Shown here: positions 7,240 through 7,397 of the stretch, piece by piece
Layout of the letters: the number at the start of each line of letters is the position of its first letter
Numbering within the stretch: position 1 is the first letter of the stretch
Assembly (NCBI RefSeq): GCF_034376665.1
Contig: NZ_JAXMJI010000062.1
Span: 1 to 7,397 of the forward strand
Source: Allopontixanthobacter sp034376665
Lineage (GTDB): Bacteria; Pseudomonadota; Alphaproteobacteria; Sphingomonadales; Sphingomonadaceae
Length of the DNA stretch: 7,397 nt
Direction of reading: 5' to 3'
The notes under the pieces: generated by a model
Told to the model about the DNA's origin: nothing
Database searches by the model: none
Seen by the model: the letters and a program-made list of their open reading frames with translations, nothing else
Program-made: the position numbers and the translations under genes

Positions 7240-7397
7240 ATGGCCCGTTTCACATTCAACCTGCCCGATATCGGCGAAGGTATCGCCGAGGCCGAGATTG
7301 TCGCCTGGCACGTCAAGGTAGGCGACCGGATCGAGGAAGATGACCAGATCGCCGACATGATGACCGACAAGGCGACGGTCGAAATGGAAAGCCCGGT
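7240..7397 (+). CDS. bkdB: Dihydrolipoamide acyltransferase (E2) of the branched-chain complex, N-terminal part only
   Basis: E2 forms the core of the complex and transfers the acyl group from its lipoyl arm to CoA. Only 52 residues are in the window, and they are a lipoyl domain: FNLPDIGEGIAEAEIVAW, then VKVGD, then the lipoylation loop MTDKATVEMESP with Lys44 as the attachment site. It starts five bases after the E1 beta stop, so it is co-transcribed. No clear Shine-Dalgarno site is visible before the ATG, suggesting translation by re-initiation. The position after E1 alpha and beta favours the branched-chain E2 over the pyruvate or 2-oxoglutarate paralogues. The peripheral-subunit-binding and catalytic domains lie beyond the right edge. 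Confidence 0.9.
   Translation, partial: MARFTFNLPDIGEGIAEAEIVAWHVKVGDRIEEDDQIADMMTDKATVEMESP

Noticed and set aside
6056..7240. Long minus-strand open frame (394 codons) opposite E1 beta
   Set aside because: A shadow of GC-rich codon bias on the opposite strand. The product is Arg/His-rich with no recognisable motif, while the plus strand encodes a complete E1 beta.

Overview
The window looks like ordinary core chromosome from a GC-rich alphaproteobacterium, most likely a member of the Sphingomonadales (Erythrobacter/Sphingomonas-like). This is inferred from codon use, the protein families present and -35 boxes of the TTGACG type. It is not proven by a marker gene. I see no transposase, integrase, CRISPR array, phage gene or defence gene, and no credible undescribed multi-gene system.

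Layout from left to right. The 3' part of recG (+) runs to 1277 and meets, tail to tail with a 4-base overlap, a low-molecular-weight protein-tyrosine phosphatase gene (-, 1274-1750). An 85-base divergent spacer follows, then a gene for an exported DUF885-family putative metallopeptidase (+, 1836-3611). A tRNA-Pro with anticodon CGG lies on the minus strand (3672-3748, CCA encoded). A 110-base spacer with candidate promoters facing both ways separates it from thyA (+, 3859-4791), a long-form thymidylate synthase. After an 83-base spacer with a strong sigma-70-like promoter comes the branched-chain 2-oxoacid dehydrogenase operon (+): E1 alpha (4875-6176), E1 beta (6173-7234, ATGA overlap) and the start of E2 (7240 to the window edge).

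The genes fall into independent units. RecG processes stalled forks, ThyA makes dTMP and the tRNA reads CCG codons. The only multi-gene functional unit is the bkd cluster. E1 alpha and E1 beta form the thiamine-diphosphate decarboxylase that loads acyl groups from Val, Leu and Ile keto acids onto the lipoyl arm of E2, giving branched acyl-CoAs. E3 (lipoamide dehydrogenase) would be expected outside the window or supplied from elsewhere.

The points most worth a second look are regulatory: overlapping opposed -10 elements between tRNA-Pro and thyA, a GC-rich hairpin in the presumed tRNA leader, and a dyad covering the predicted start site of the bkd promoter. All intergenic gaps are under 120 bases, so no long gene-free stretch is left undescribed.
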